From Dendrolimus kikuchii (taxonomy: Eukaryota > Arthropoda > Insecta > Lepidoptera > Lasiocampidae): 64,000 nt of DNA. The stretch is from positions 2,797,501 through 2,861,500 of the forward strand of contig CM034392.1 of the NCBI GenBank assembly GCA_019925095.2. Reading direction: 5' to 3'. This document shows positions 21,930 through 32,879 of this stretch, in pieces (position 1 is the stretch's first letter; each line of letters opens with the position of its first letter). The notes beneath the pieces are model-generated. The model saw nothing but the letters and a program-made list of their open reading frames with translations, made no database searches and was not told the DNA's origin. The position numbers and the translations under genes were made by a program.

Positions 21930-22250
21930 TTTTTATTTTTTTTATTGCAGGAGTTCAGCAGACAGGCAGACGGCCCACTTGATGGAAAGGGGTTACCATC
22001 GCCTATAGACATTTGCAACACCAAAGGTGCTATAAATGCGCTGCTGCTCTCTTAAGGGAAACTGGAACCTGGTCACTAATGCCGGAACACAACTCAAGGT
22101 TGTTATGGCGACATACTTTAGACCAGGGGTGGTAGCCATCCAGTCGGGCAAATGCCCTACCACCTGGCTGTGGGTTGTTTTCTCGCCTCTTACGACAGGC
22201 CGCCCGGCCGCAGGAAATTGTATTATTTGTCCGTTCCTGCACGGATAAAA
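21930..22250 (-). mobile_element. Poly(A) SINE, long form
   Basis: T run and ATTGCAGGAGTTCAGCAGAC to CGTTCCTGCACGGATAAAA. Confidence 0.92.
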
Positions 22251-22251
22251 C

Positions 22252-22412
22252 GTATTAACGGTGTTAAGCGCGGTAATTTTGTTTGATTTTTATTCTTTCG
22301 TTTCGGATAATTTTCAGTAGCCGTGATCACGGAAGACAAAGATGTCAAGTGTCAATGAATGATCACGGCTACTGAAAAGTGTCCGAAACGTCGGAATAAT
22401 AAAATTAGTTAG
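22252..22412. mobile_element. FB1 foldback, collapsed hairpin
   Basis: The two FB1 terminal repeats are almost back to back: TCAGTAGCCGTGATCA pairs with TGATCACGGCTACTGA across about 20 nt. The normal central region is deleted. Confidence 0.8.
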
Positions 22413-22569
22413 TCATAAAAAACTTAAGCTATTATTAGACGGACCAACCAAATTGAATAGCGCAGAACTAAACGGATCCAACCGTATTCAACGGCATTTT
22501 TATATTATATGAATCACTTCGTTTGAATGATCCAAAATTAAAGACGATGAACAGTCGGTTTTAGTTCGA

Positions 22570-22715
22570 ATTCAAAATAAAACTACGTTTTAACGGTTTT
22601 AAGCGATTTTATTTGATTTTTATTCCGACGTTTTGGCCACTTTTTAGTAGCGGTAATCACAGGAAACAATGATATCTACTAACAATGATACGATATAGCC
22701 TACCCTATAGCCCAT
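22570..22715 (+). mobile_element. FB1 end fragment
   Basis: AATAAAACTACGTTTTAACG and TTCCGACGTTTTGGCCAC match the FB1 terminus. The remainder is diverged. Confidence 0.75.
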
Positions 22716-22737
22716 TTTAGAAGATATGAATATAAAG

Positions 22738-23255
22738 TTTTATCCGTGCAGGAACGGAGAAAGAATACAATGTCCTGCATTGGGGAGGCCTGTTGTAAGA
22801 GGCGAGAAAACCACCCACAGTCAGGTGGTCGAGTATTTGCCCGACTGGACGGCTACCACCCCTGGTCTAAAGTATGTCGCCATTACAACTTTGAGTTGTG
22901 TTCCGGCATTAATGGCCAGGTTCCAGTCTCCCTTTAGACAGGGGAAGCATATTGGTAGCACCTTTGGTGTTTTAGGGTTGACCCTAATGGTTGGAGGAGC
23001 GAGATGGAAGGCTCATCCGTCTCAAAGGAAGATCTTCCAGCGAGGCTATTGTTGTTCCTCGCAGATCTAGGCCCATTGGAAATTTGTATATATTCTTTGT
23101 ACGTCTCGGAAACCGTTTGCGACCTCAAGTATTGTACAGCGCCATCTATTGACACTTGTAAGTGATCCACTACAGTATTACAAATGTTCATAGGAGATGG
23201 TAACTAACCGCTTTTCATTCGGCGGGCCGTCTGCCTGTCTGCTGAACTGACTCCT
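22738..23255 (+). mobile_element. Poly(A) SINE interrupted by about 200 bp
   Basis: SINE sequence at 22738-22973 (to CACCTTTGGTGTT) and 23177-23255 (ACAAATGTTCATAGG to GCTGAACTGACTCCT). The 22974-23176 insert (GGTTGGAGGAGCGAGATGG...) is unassigned. Confidence 0.8.
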
Positions 23256-23505
23256 AAGTCCTCCGTGAACAAAGCGGCGGGCTCACCTAGTTTTAAGAAA
23301 GGGAAGGTGTTATAAATGGAGTATATTTCACTTAAGCAATCGCCGCTCCATACAGCTTGAATGTGTTATACTTGTCAACGACAAATTTGTTAGGGCCTTA
23401 ATAAATTTTGATGTAGCCTAATGTCATAAGATTCAGCGGTTTTGGACATAATTCACCTTTCTTAGAAATATCTTATTGCTTTCTCTTTGTGCTTATATAA
23501 AATAA

Positions 23506-23745
23506 CTAGCTGTGCCCGCGACGTCGTCCGCGTGGAATTTGTTTTCAAAACACCCCGATTTTGAAACATTCTTCATTGGTGCTCCGCTCCTATTGGTCTT
23601 GGCGTGATGATATATAGCTTATAGCATTCTTAGATAAATGGGCTATCTAACACTGAAAGAATTTTTCAAATCAGACCATTAGTTCCTGAGATTAGCGCGT
23701 TCAAACAAATAAACAAACTCTTCAGCTTTATATATTAGTATAAGA
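23506..23745 (-). mobile_element. Non-autonomous Helitron
   Basis: Minus strand: 5' TCTTATACTAATATATAAAG, 3' GCGGGCACAGCTAG. Flanked by A (23505) and T (23746) on the plus strand. Same family as 40913, 41495, 52192 and 53943. Confidence 0.88.
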
Positions 23746-25095
23746 TTATGATCAGTATTTTTAAACATCGCTATTTGGTAATTAAATAAGTAATAATTTA
23801 CTTCTTCAAAAAAATATTAATGTTAGTCCATTTTCAAACAAATACTGTTAATTTCATTATTAAAATAAAAATAATATTAAAAATAAAACTACTCTTAATA
23901 TTGTTTTTTATTTTCAAGAACAAAAATCCTCGTCGTTAATTCGCCTTTTTCTGTCTGAGTATGTCGTAATAATTTTCCTTGGCCTGTATCTATATGGATA
24001 ATATTCGACAGGAACGTGTTTTCTACAAAAACTTAGCGTATTTGCCAAAGAAACAATCGGGCGTGGCCGCGATACATAATTATAAGAGTAGGATGAACAA
24101 AGTGGGATTTTATTTTTTTATTCAAACTAAGTTGTACTAGAGAACATTTTTTGAAAAGTTAAAGTAAGTTAGTAAGTAAAGTCTGTAATTGGACATGTCA
24201 TAAAAAATAAGTGAATATGCGATGGGATGTTTGCTTTCAAAGTCGTAATAAGAGTAAAACCCCTCCTCCCACCTTGTACTTTTAAACTATGAGGTGAAAA
24301 GTTTGTTTGTACAAAGTCAGTTGAGTAATTTTAAATATACAGCTGGTCTTATATTAAATACGTTTTCAGGCATATAACAAAAAGAGTAGATGTTGTAGGG
24401 GATGCTGGTAATATTTAAATAAAAAACACCGAGAAATATGGCTGCCAGGCTTCGGGGGTGTGTACACGGCGTTGGAAGAACAAAATTACGGCCGTTGCGC
24501 TTGCTTCGAGCGGGGACTCGCGTGACACTGATTTTTCAAATTGGCCAATAGCACCGTGTGGCGCACCCCGTCGTGTTGCCCTTATTTTAATGATAAAGTA
24601 ACAAATATTCCGCCCTAAATAGCACGACTAGACTAGACACATAATAAGCCGCGCTTAACATAATAGTTTTATTAATGTTAATAAAATACATACAAGCAAA
24701 TACACAATGTATTGTATGTGTGCGTCGCCTACAGATGTTATTAAATAATTAAATAAGACAAAGAAATTTAAGTACGTAACGCAAAGAAGCCATTTTCTCT
24801 GAGAGAGAATTTATTAAGAGAAAATTGTCATCACGCAAATCGCTGATTTTTTTAGTAAACGCCTACCTCTTATAACTTTATCCCGCCCCAAACCCATAGT
24901 CTTACAAATGCGGAACATTTTTTATCGAAAGTACACATACGCACGCGAGATTCAGCTAATGCAAATGGCCCAGGGACATGTAAATAAATGATGCTTGTTT
25001 ACGCGTTTTGATATATGAATATACTTTTTATGTACTGCGAACCGTATGCCGTAAAGGATGAAGGTAACAATCTCTCGGATAGGGTGTGAAATATT
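23746..25095. other. Long stretch without recognised features
   Basis: Mostly AT-rich. 24440-24600 is GC-richer (GGCTGCCAGGCTTCGGGGGT, CGTGTGGCGCACCCCGTCG) and shows no match to other repeats here. No open frame or splice pair persuades me. Confidence 0.4.
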
Positions 25096-25593
25096 TTTTT
25101 CAACACACTTGCTCATAAAGTGGCTCTATGGTCACCGCAATTAGGCACAGAATGACACCCATTATCAAACTGTGAGTAAAAAACATTATAACTCACTAGT
25201 GAGTTATAGATTTTTTTTTTTAATATTATTGGTTGAGTTGCTTTGTTCTTAAAAAAGTTTTTATTCAAAAAAAAAGATCGTGTCCTATAGAACAAATAAA
25301 TTATTGTTCCTATTGCTTGCTCATTTCATGCAACTTCTTATTTAAATAGATAATTTTAACTCGTACGTGTTTAATAAATAAAACTTTCACTCATATATAA
25401 CTTTTTTTTATCTACTAAATAAAATCAGTTTTTGTTGTTATTTTATTCACAAGTGTGTTGAAAAACGTCGTATGATACACGTGTGTATTGATGATTACCG
25501 TCCTCGGCTCTCTTAAGACCCTCGCCTACGGCTCGAGTCTCAATGGCGCCTCGGCGGTAATCACCAATGTTACACACTAGTACCATAATGTAC
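25096..25593 (+). mobile_element. PE repeat, copy 4 (complete)
   Basis: TTTTTCAACACACTTG (25096-25111) pairs perfectly with CAAGTGTGTTGAAAAA (25450-25465). A perfect 22-bp palindrome lies at 25187-25208. After the second arm comes the GC-rich end with GATTACCG / CGGTAATC arms, then TAGTACCATAATGTACTATT. A 60-codon minus-strand frame (25113-25295) ends PNCGDHRATL; it is broken in copy 3. Confidence 0.88.
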
Positions 25594-25687
25594 TATTCAC
25601 GTGCAATAAGTCTCCACGAGTGGAAATTGTAATCTGTATATTATTTATCTCTCCCTTTTTTTTTCACCTTTTCACAATACAATACGA

Positions 25688-26117
25688 TTTTCCTGCGGCC
25701 GGGCGGCCTGTCGTAAGAGGCGACTTAACAACCCACAGCCAGGTGGTAGGGCATTTGCCCGACTGGATGGCTACCACCGCTGGTCTAAAGTATGTCGCCA
25801 TAACAACCATGAGTTGTGTTCCGGCATTTGTGATCAGGTTCCAGTCTGCCTTAAGAGAGCAGCAGCGCATTTGTAGCAACTTTGGTGTTGCAAATGTCCA
25901 TAGGCGATGGTAACCGCTTTCCATCAAGTGGGCCGTCTGTCTGTCTGCTAAGCTCCTGTAATCTTTCTTAAGCGAGACTGAAACCTGGTCACTAATACCG
26001 GAAAACAACACAAGGTTATTATAGCGGCATACTCTAGACCAGGTGTGCTCGCCATCCAATCGAGCAAATATCCTACCACCTGGCTGTGGGTTGTTTTGTC
26101 GCCTCTTACGACAGGCC
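25688..26117. mobile_element. Two SINE copies in inverted orientation
   Basis: 25688-25961 is plus and 25962-26117 is minus, of the same SINE. The second lacks its poly(A) part. Together they form an inverted repeat of about 150 bp. Confidence 0.85.
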
Positions 26118-26310
26118 GAAAGTTACGTTAGTTCTTAAATAAATAATAGTTTAAAAAATAAAATAAAAAAATACGCTTTTGTAGAAAATCCAATTAAAAA
26201 ATTAGAAAATAAATTTTCATAAATTTGAATGAAAAATTATGTAAGAAAAATTGATTTTATTGTAAAAAAGCGTGTTTATGTGAAAAACCTTTTTTAAAAA
26301 GGTTTTTAAA

Positions 26311-26838
26311 TACAAGCTTTTAAGATGCTGTATATTATGTAGCAGCAGAGTGCTAGCCAAGACAAGTAAAACGAGTCCAAACACGACGGGTCTATCTTGT
26401 TTAGTACAGGAGTTCCTATGGCCATCTTCCGACTCCATCATCAGATCAGCTCCATGGTACATATTATTACATTGTCATGCGATATACATATGCGTGCAAA
26501 ATTTCAGCTCAATCGGAAACCGGGAAGTTGAAGAAATTTACATATATACATACATAACTTCACGCCAATTCCCTTGCGGGGTAGGCACGAACAACAGAGC
26601 GCCATTCAGGCTTATTCTTACACACCTCACTTGCTTCTTTGACATTCATAACTCTCGTCATGCACGCTCGTCTGTTCTTAAGGCTCCTGACATCACCTTC
26701 TGCTAGTACACGATCAATTTGATCATGGAGGTTTGTCGAACAAATTTAACTTGCAATATTCCACCCGAACTTACATACATACATACATACTCGTACATAG
26801 GTACATCCATTGCAAGTTAAATAAAAGCTTGTAACTTC
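26311..26838. mobile_element. Repeat J, interrupted by a LINE end
   Basis: TACAAGCTTTTA at the left and AAAAGCTTGTA at the right form inverted ends. The interior has AGATCAGCTCCATGGTAC and AATTTCAGCTCAATCGGAAA. Reads as a non-autonomous DNA element. Confidence 0.55.
26541..26741 (-). mobile_element. AREL-family LINE 3' end
   Basis: Last 60 or so codons, truncated within FHDQID. The 7-bp AAATTTA lies at 26534-26540 and 26742-26748. Confidence 0.88.
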
Positions 26839-26891
26839 AAATATGGTTTTAGAACATGGCCATACAGATAGACGCGGAAAGCGACATCTAG

Positions 26892-27464
26892 TCTAATATA
26901 TAAAATTCTCGTGTCACAGTTTTCGTTGCCATACTCCTCCGAAACGGCTTGACCGATTTTGATGAAATTTTTTGTGCTTATCCGGTATCTATGAGAATCG
27001 GCCAACATCTATTTTTCATCCCCCTAAATGTTAGGGGTAGTCCAACCCTAAATTTTTTTTTTATTTTTTAGACAAAATTTTTAATTTCTATTTTTTTATG
27101 ATACAACATACAAAAATACATACAACCCTAAATTTTCATCCCTCTACGATCAACCCCTATTTTATATTTGTTAATTATAAACTTTAATTTTTTTGGCAAG
27201 ATTTTTAATCTTATTTTGTCATGACTTAGAATAAAAAAAATTATATTACTCTTTTAGATTCACAATTAGAACCGGTAGGTGGCGCTGAGATCGGGTTCTG
27301 GAATCCTCCTAATCACCGGGAGCGATTTTGGTGATTTTGTTTTTGTGTGTTTGAATGGGTACCCGGATGGTTTAGATTCGCAATTAGAACCGGTGCGTGG
27401 CTCTGGGATCGGGTTCTAGAATTTTATTTTTTAAAGGCAGGACGACGTCTGCCGGGGCCGCTAG
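26892..27464 (+). mobile_element. Helitron, long form
   Basis: Starts TCTAATATATAAAATTCTCG and ends CTGCCGGGGCCGCTAG followed by T. The interior has a duplicated ACAATTAGAACCGGT...GATCGGGTTCT block. Same family as 28964-29297, 50712-51205 and 60501-61065. Confidence 0.87.
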
Positions 27465-28139
27465 TTTTTTATACTATCTAAAGATTATTAGGAAAATTCG
27501 TACATATTAATCTTATTAGGTACAAACTCACATCGAATGCTTGTATTTGAAAAAAAGTTAAACATGCCGCTATTAAACGAAAAGCCTGTCATCTCTAAAA
27601 CGTCGCGAAACAAAAACTCAAGTTTCGGGCCGAGTCAGTCGAGTCATGCGCCCAAAGCAAACAGTATTGCCAAGTGAAACTGTCGAGTCACGGCAGCAAC
27701 TTCTTCAAGCTTTGATTAATGTTCCCACTTTGTATTTTCTTGTATTTTTACTCACGCACTTATGTAGGGAAGGAATTTGTTCAAGTATTATTTAACTAAG
27801 TATCGCTGTTATTGGGCTCTTCGTCATGTCTATCTTTATGCTTCGCATAGCGGTTCTATTATAAAGAAATTAAAAATAACACCAATTGTTGCGGAGACAG
27901 GATAAAATTAAAACGCAGAAATTTGAGACTGTTCTTCCGTGTAATCGACGTACAGAGCGAGAGATATTTTTTATGTCGGTGTATACAAAAAAAGGCCGTT
28001 AATATTAAACGCCTGTAAAACGCATGTAGCCACAATTGGTGTGTAAAATTAGGCAGGCGCTTCTTAACACCAATCATCCATCTGTGTGCACAGTCCTTAA
28101 CATTTTTCTTGAATATTTTATCGGTATTCCCACAATATT
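27465..28139. other. No gene seen
   Basis: Unassigned, partly AT-rich. A 72-codon minus-strand frame (27859-28077) has no recognisable motif. Confidence 0.4.
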
Positions 28140-28226
28140 TGTTTCTAATTTGCTCAGTACTAATTATTATTACTAGTGGTCGCTCGTGGTCGAAATTCGT
28201 CCATAATAATTTGTTGTCAAAGGCTT

Positions 28227-28504
28227 TATTTTATTTTATTTTATGTTTAAGTCTTGGCAATTAGGCCTTTAAGCCAGGCGCCGTTGTATTATAGGCTACA
28301 ATCGACGTCATTCAACGGAGTTCTTATCAAAACTCGAAAGGCCTATATGGCTATATAGTTCACATTTCTCGAAAAAACGCATAATTACTACTCAAAAACT
28401 ATCAATATCCTACAACTATTGTTCATTTTAGAGTAATTTTACACATTTTTAGAAAATAAAACTGCACAACACAACGTCTCCTTTCAGTTCCCGCCAAAAA
28501 CTCC
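28227..28504 (-). mobile_element. Repeat K retroelement tail
   Basis: Matches 29788-30107 in the opposite orientation (TTTTGGCGGGAACTGAAAG to the CATAAAATAAAAT tail). TTGTCAAAGGCTT (28214-28226) and TTGTCAAAAGCTT (28505-28517) look like a 13-bp duplication with one change. Confidence 0.75.
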
Positions 28505-28697
28505 TTGTCAAAAGCTTGTTATTCTATAATCACAGGTTTCGCCAAGGCAACAATAAATAAAAGATTATACATATATGCGTGTGTGTGTCAAATACATGGT
28601 AGTGTGTGTAATGTTTTTTTTTATTGATTTAATGTATTTTTTATGCATAATTTAAAAAAATATTAGCATTCTGCACTACTTCTCTATATAAACTATA

Positions 28698-28963
28698 CAT
28701 ACATACATACATAACTTCACGCCAGTTCCCTTGCGGGGTAGGCACGAACAACAGAGCGCCATTTAGGCCCATTCTTACACACCTCACTTGCTTCTTTGAC
28801 ATTTATAACTCTTGTCATGCACGCTCGTCTGTTCTTAAGGCTCCTGATATCACCTTCTGCTAGTACACGATCAATTTGATCATGGAAGGTGTGTCGTGGC
28901 CTTCCACGACTTCTGCATCCATCCACTTTTGCATTGTATATCTGTATACAATATCTGTGTATA
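28698..28963 (-). mobile_element. AREL-family LINE 3' end
   Basis: From the TGTA tail to KQIYNAKVDG on the minus strand. TAAACTATA at 28689-28697 and 29298-29306 brackets this piece plus the Helitron at its 5' end. Confidence 0.88.
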
Positions 28964-29297
28964 TCTAATATATAAAATTCTCGTGTCACAGTTTTCGTTG
29001 CCATACTCCTCCGAAACGGCTTGACCGATTTTGATGAAATTTTTTGTGCTTATCCGGTATCTATGAGAATCGGCCAACCTCTATTTTTCATCCCCCTAAA
29101 TGTTAGGGGTAGTCCACCCGTAAATTTTTATTTTTATTTTTTAGACAAAATTTTTAATTTCTATTTTTTATGATACAACATACAAAAATACATACAATCC
29201 TCAATTTTCACCCTTCTACGATCAACCCTTATTTTTTAAAAGCCATTTTAGTAATTAATTATTTATATGGCAAAACAACGTTTGCCGGATCAGCTAG
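28964..29297 (+). mobile_element. Helitron inside the AREL insertion
   Basis: TCTAATATATAAAATTCTCG to GTTTGCCGGATCAGCTAG, between A (28963) and T (29298). A shorter deletion form of the 26892 family. Confidence 0.88.
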
Positions 29298-29507
29298 TAA
29301 ACTATAAGTGTGTAAAATTTCATACTCCTCCGTCCGCGCAATTTTCGTAAAAAGGGTGCAAAGTTTTTGCTTCACGTGTTAATATAAATAATGATGATAA
29401 CTTATGTATTTTAAAATATGTTATATGTGTGTATATATATGAGCTATGCACATGTGTATATATTTGTATACTTATTTCTTAAATTAGTTTGAGTATTTAG
29501 GTATCTA

Positions 29508-29559
29508 TTGCCTATTTCCTGCACCATCTACCAATGTAGATGGTGCAGGAAATAGGCAA
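29508..29559. repeat. Perfect 24-bp-arm hairpin
   Basis: 29508-29531 and 29536-29559 are exact inverted copies around the 4-nt loop CAAT. The arm starts TTGCCTATTTCCTGC. Confidence 0.95.
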
Positions 29560-29680
29560 AGCAATCTTTGAGCGATAAGGCCGCCTATTGTATTGCCCAG
29601 AAAATATTGTAAATATGGTCTGTTTTTGTAATTGTATATTTTGGTGTGCAATAAAGTGTTATCTCTCTCGCTCACACCTT
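29560..29680 (+). mobile_element. LINE-like 3' tail (CAATAAAGTGTTATCT type)
   Basis: GCGATAAGGCCGCC...GTGCAATAAAGTGTTATCT recurs, diverged, at 34575-35060, 46436-46580, 49820-49873 and 53140-53230, often ending in GATA/TATC repeats. The preceding hairpin replaces the usual upstream sequence. Confidence 0.65.
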
Positions 29681-29787
29681 TCAACTTCCAATCAAAAAAA
29701 TCCTTCATTTATATCCACCAAAAGCACCAAAGAAACAAAGTCACTCTCACATCTCTAAATTATTACAGACCCATAAACAGAATTAAG

Positions 29788-30107
29788 AGTTTTTGGCGGG
29801 AACTGAAAGATGTTGTGCTGTGCAGTTTTATTTTCTAAAAATGTGTAAAATCGCTCTAAAATGGACAATAGTTGTAGGATATTGATAGTTTTTTAGTAGT
29901 AATTATGTGTTTTGTGAGAAATGTGAACTGTATAGTCGAATGTGGCCTTTTGAGTTGTCACAAGAACTCCGTTGAATGGCACTAGCTGATTACCTACAGT
30001 TCAGCTGTGCTACACATAGGCTTAAGAAAATAGAAGAAACTATATTGTAAACTAAGATCTGGCTCAAAGGCCTAGCTGCCAAGCCATAAAATAAAATGAA
30101 ATAAACA
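29788..30107 (+). mobile_element. Repeat K
   Basis: Forward copy of 28227-28504, longer at its 3' end (CCTAGCTGCCAAGCCATAAA, then ATAAAATGAAATAAA). Probably a retroelement tail. Confidence 0.7.
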
Positions 30108-30444
30108 GAATTAACTGACTAACTTTTAAAAAGTTGAAATGACTTTTATTAATAAAAAAAAAACACTACGTGAATTTGAAAACAAGGGTATTGTCCCAAC
30201 AATTTGTTAGCATATTATGTCTATGAAGGATGGCGGCCAATTAGGGTGCGAGGATTATGGGGCCCGTGACAAATGCCCTGACAGCCAGGACACGGCCGTC
30301 ATGTGGACGCAAAGGGTTGTTTTGAAAGGGGATTGCAATGTCAGGATACATATTACGTTAGCATTCTAAAGGTGAACGCACATTTGTACACAGCATACCT
30401 GCCAGAGATAACACATTACAGAGACAGGCAGACAAAAATTTTAC
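30108..30444. other. No gene seen
   Basis: Unassigned. A short GC-rich part at 30225-30320 has no identifiable product. Confidence 0.4.
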
Positions 30445-30845
30445 TTACTTACTCCGTTGGCTCAGCGACCCAAAGTGGGTCTTGGCCTCCGAAACGAGAA
30501 CATGCCACTTTTCTCGGTCCTGTGCGGTTTCTTGCCAATTACTGGCTCCTAGCTCAGACAGGTCTGCCTCTACTCTGTCCTTCCAGCGATATTTAGGACG
30601 GCCGACCGGACGCCGACCTACCGGCCGTCCCTAATATGCTTTCCTCACGCTGCGATCTTCTCCCATCCGTTCTACGTGACCGAGCCAGCGGAGGCGGTGC
30701 GCTTTTATTTCTCCTATTATGTTAGGCTCGGCCACGAGATTCTCATTTTCGAAGTTACTTCGGACCCTCCAGCTACCATCCTCTCTTCTTGATGGACCCA
30801 GAATCTTACGAAGAACCTTCCTTTCTGCTACAAAAAATTTTAAAT
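30445..30845 (-). mobile_element. RTE-type LINE 3' fragment, one stop
   Basis: The minus strand reads ERKVLRKILGPSRREDGSWR, HRLRWLGHVERMGEDRSVRK, a stop near 30631, then GRPKYRWKDRVEADLSELG and ASNWQETAQDREKWH. A different element from AREL. Confidence 0.85.
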
Positions 30846-30861
30846 GACTATTATTGTCCGT

Positions 30862-31168
30862 GCAGGAACGGAGAGAGAATACAATTTCCTGCGGGCGGGC
30901 GGCCTGTCGTAAGAGGCGACGAAACAATTCACAGCCACGTCGTAGGGTATTTGCCAGACTGGATGGCTACCACCCCTGGTCTAGAGTATGCCGCCATAAC
31001 AACCTTGAGTTATGCTCCGGCATTAGTGACCAGGTTCCAGTCTCCCTTAAGAGAGCAGCAGCGCATTTGTAGCACCTTTGGTGTTGCAAATGTCCATAGG
31101 CGATGGTAACCGCTTTCCATCAAGTGGGCCGTCTGCCTGTCTGCTGAACTCCTGCAATAAAAAAAAAG
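30862..31168 (+). mobile_element. Poly(A) SINE, long form
   Basis: TCCGTGCAGGAACGGAGAG to CTCCTGCAATAAAAAAAA. Confidence 0.92.
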
Positions 31169-31175
31169 TTAATAG

Positions 31176-31607
31176 TGTTAGGAACGAATGCCGACAAAAG
31201 ACAAAATCACACCTGCGTCTGTAGAAACACATTTTATTACCTTTTTCGGCATTTGGACTTCTTTTGTTTGTTTTGTGTTTAAAAAAAATTAATCAGAAAA
31301 ACAGGCCATTGTGTATTGTAATGTTTATGATAGTCATTAGCCAGGTGTGATTCTTAGAAATTATTGTTATGCGTTCGAGTATTGTGTCGAGACATATTGA
31401 ACATTTTAGTATAAAGCAATGCCCGAACGGAGGCAAGACGTGTATACATTTAGTGACGGACTTTGCGCGTGTTACTGAATTGTACATTACATTCAGACTT
31501 ATTGCGTCCGGTTATATTTGTACCTGTGTTATACGTGTTTGTATAGTTCTAATAAATTCTACAGTAATTCCAACGGCATTTTAATTCGAGTCCCGTAGCT
31601 CGTAACA
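31176..31607 (+). mobile_element. Solo LTR 2
   Basis: Starts TGTTAGGAACGAATGCCGAC, ends CCCGTAGCTCGTAACA. ATAG precedes (31172-31175) and follows (31608-31611). AATAAA-like AATAAATTC occurs near 31550. No internal genes. Confidence 0.9.
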
Positions 31608-31611
31608 ATAG

Positions 31612-32286
31612 TTTTAGCAGTATTTTAAAGTTTAAAATGAAAATGTACGTAGAAAGTTCTAAAAGTTGTAGGTCATGACCTATTTGTCCTTGCAGTATTT
31701 ATTTTTGAGATATTCGCTGGTTCTCCGAAATAGCTTTGCTAATGGATAATGGAATTGGTGGTATACCTAAATTAATACAAATTATCTAACGCTCTGAAGA
31801 GACTGCCAAGCGTATTAATTTTCCTTGTATTAATATTTTTTAATACAAAACCTTTGTGTTGAATTTTTTTACACAATTTCAAGTGTTTGTGAAAGGTATC
31901 AAACAATTTTCCATTGTATACCACATTTTCAATTGTTATATTTTTTGAAATTACTTGTTATAAAAGCTTCTAAATTTTACACGCCTGAACTTCGCCCCTC
32001 GCCTTGCTTGTTCAAGGCTGATTGGCAGCTTTCACATGTTGGTTATCTCAATGTACAATATTATTCGAGTTTTATTGATTTTGGCATAATGCCATAATTA
32101 TTTATGACGTTAAAGTATCAGGGGGCATAAAGCAGGCGGTTTCCCAGATTCTTACTAAGAATATGACAAGTATCAAAATGAAGTGGTACTTTATACTATG
32201 TCTCTCACCTACCAGTATATCTAGACACGTGGCAATTTCACTAAGTGCATCTCCAAAAATGGTAATATCGCCATCACCATCGCAAT
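31612..32286. other. Mostly unassigned; SINE scrap and exon-like patch
   Basis: 31985-32050 resembles the body of the tRNA-derived SINE (CAAGGCTGATTGGCAG, GGTTATCTC). 32155-32290 has an open minus-strand stretch discussed in the findings. The rest is AT-rich. Confidence 0.45.
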
Positions 32287-32600
32287 TTTTTATCCGTGCA
32301 GGAACGGAGAAAGAATACAATTTCCTGCGGTCGGGCAGTCTGTCGTAAGAGGCGACAAAACAACCCACTGCCAGGTGGTAGAGCATTTGCCCGACTGGAT
32401 GTCTACCACCCCTGGTCCAATGTATGTCGACGTACCAACCTGGAGTTGTGTTCCGGCATTAGTGACCAGGTTCCAGTCTCCCTTAAGAGAGCAGCAGCTC
32501 TTTTCTAGCACCTTTGGTGTTGAAAACGTCCATAGGCGATGGTAACCGCTCCCCATCAAGTGGGCCGTCCGCCTGTCTGCTGAACTCCTGAAATTAAAAA
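32287..32600 (+). mobile_element. Poly(A) SINE, long form
   Basis: TTTTTATCCGTGCAGGAACG to ACTCCTGAAATTAAAAAAAG; tail mutated. Confidence 0.9.
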
Positions 32601-32879
32601 AAGATCCATATCATGTGTATCATTAAAGGCATGTGTTTCTCCTATTAAACCATGCTTTCTTCGTTCTGGATTTATCTGCATATTTATTAAGTATCTCACG
32701 GGAGTAAGACACAAATTCACAGAACAGCTGCGCAATTGCATGGATTTATTCCTTCCTCACATGTTTACCACAGAACAAGCAGACGTAGAAGCCCTGCCAC
32801 TGATATATGGTGGAAATACCAAATAAGTGGACGAAGTTCTTTGTTTCCACTTTATAATACGTATCGCTGATTAGTGATC

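Larger units (their letters stand above)
28140..29393 (+). mobile_element. MITE-T copy broken by three insertions
   Basis: MITE-T sequence is recognisable at 28150-28226, 28505-28697 and 29298-29393 (ending GCTTCACGTGTTAATAT). The gaps are filled by repeat K, an AREL LINE end and a Helitron. Confidence 0.8.

Noticed and set aside
22030..22248. Recurrent 70-codon frame in both directions of the SINE as a conserved protein
   Set aside because: It appears because the SINE has few stops; copies vary freely and the element has SINE features (short, poly(A), many copies).
25113..25295. Short conserved protein in the PE repeat
   Set aside because: The frame is interrupted by a stop in the copy at 11810-12297, and the sequence is AT-driven; no evidence of selection.
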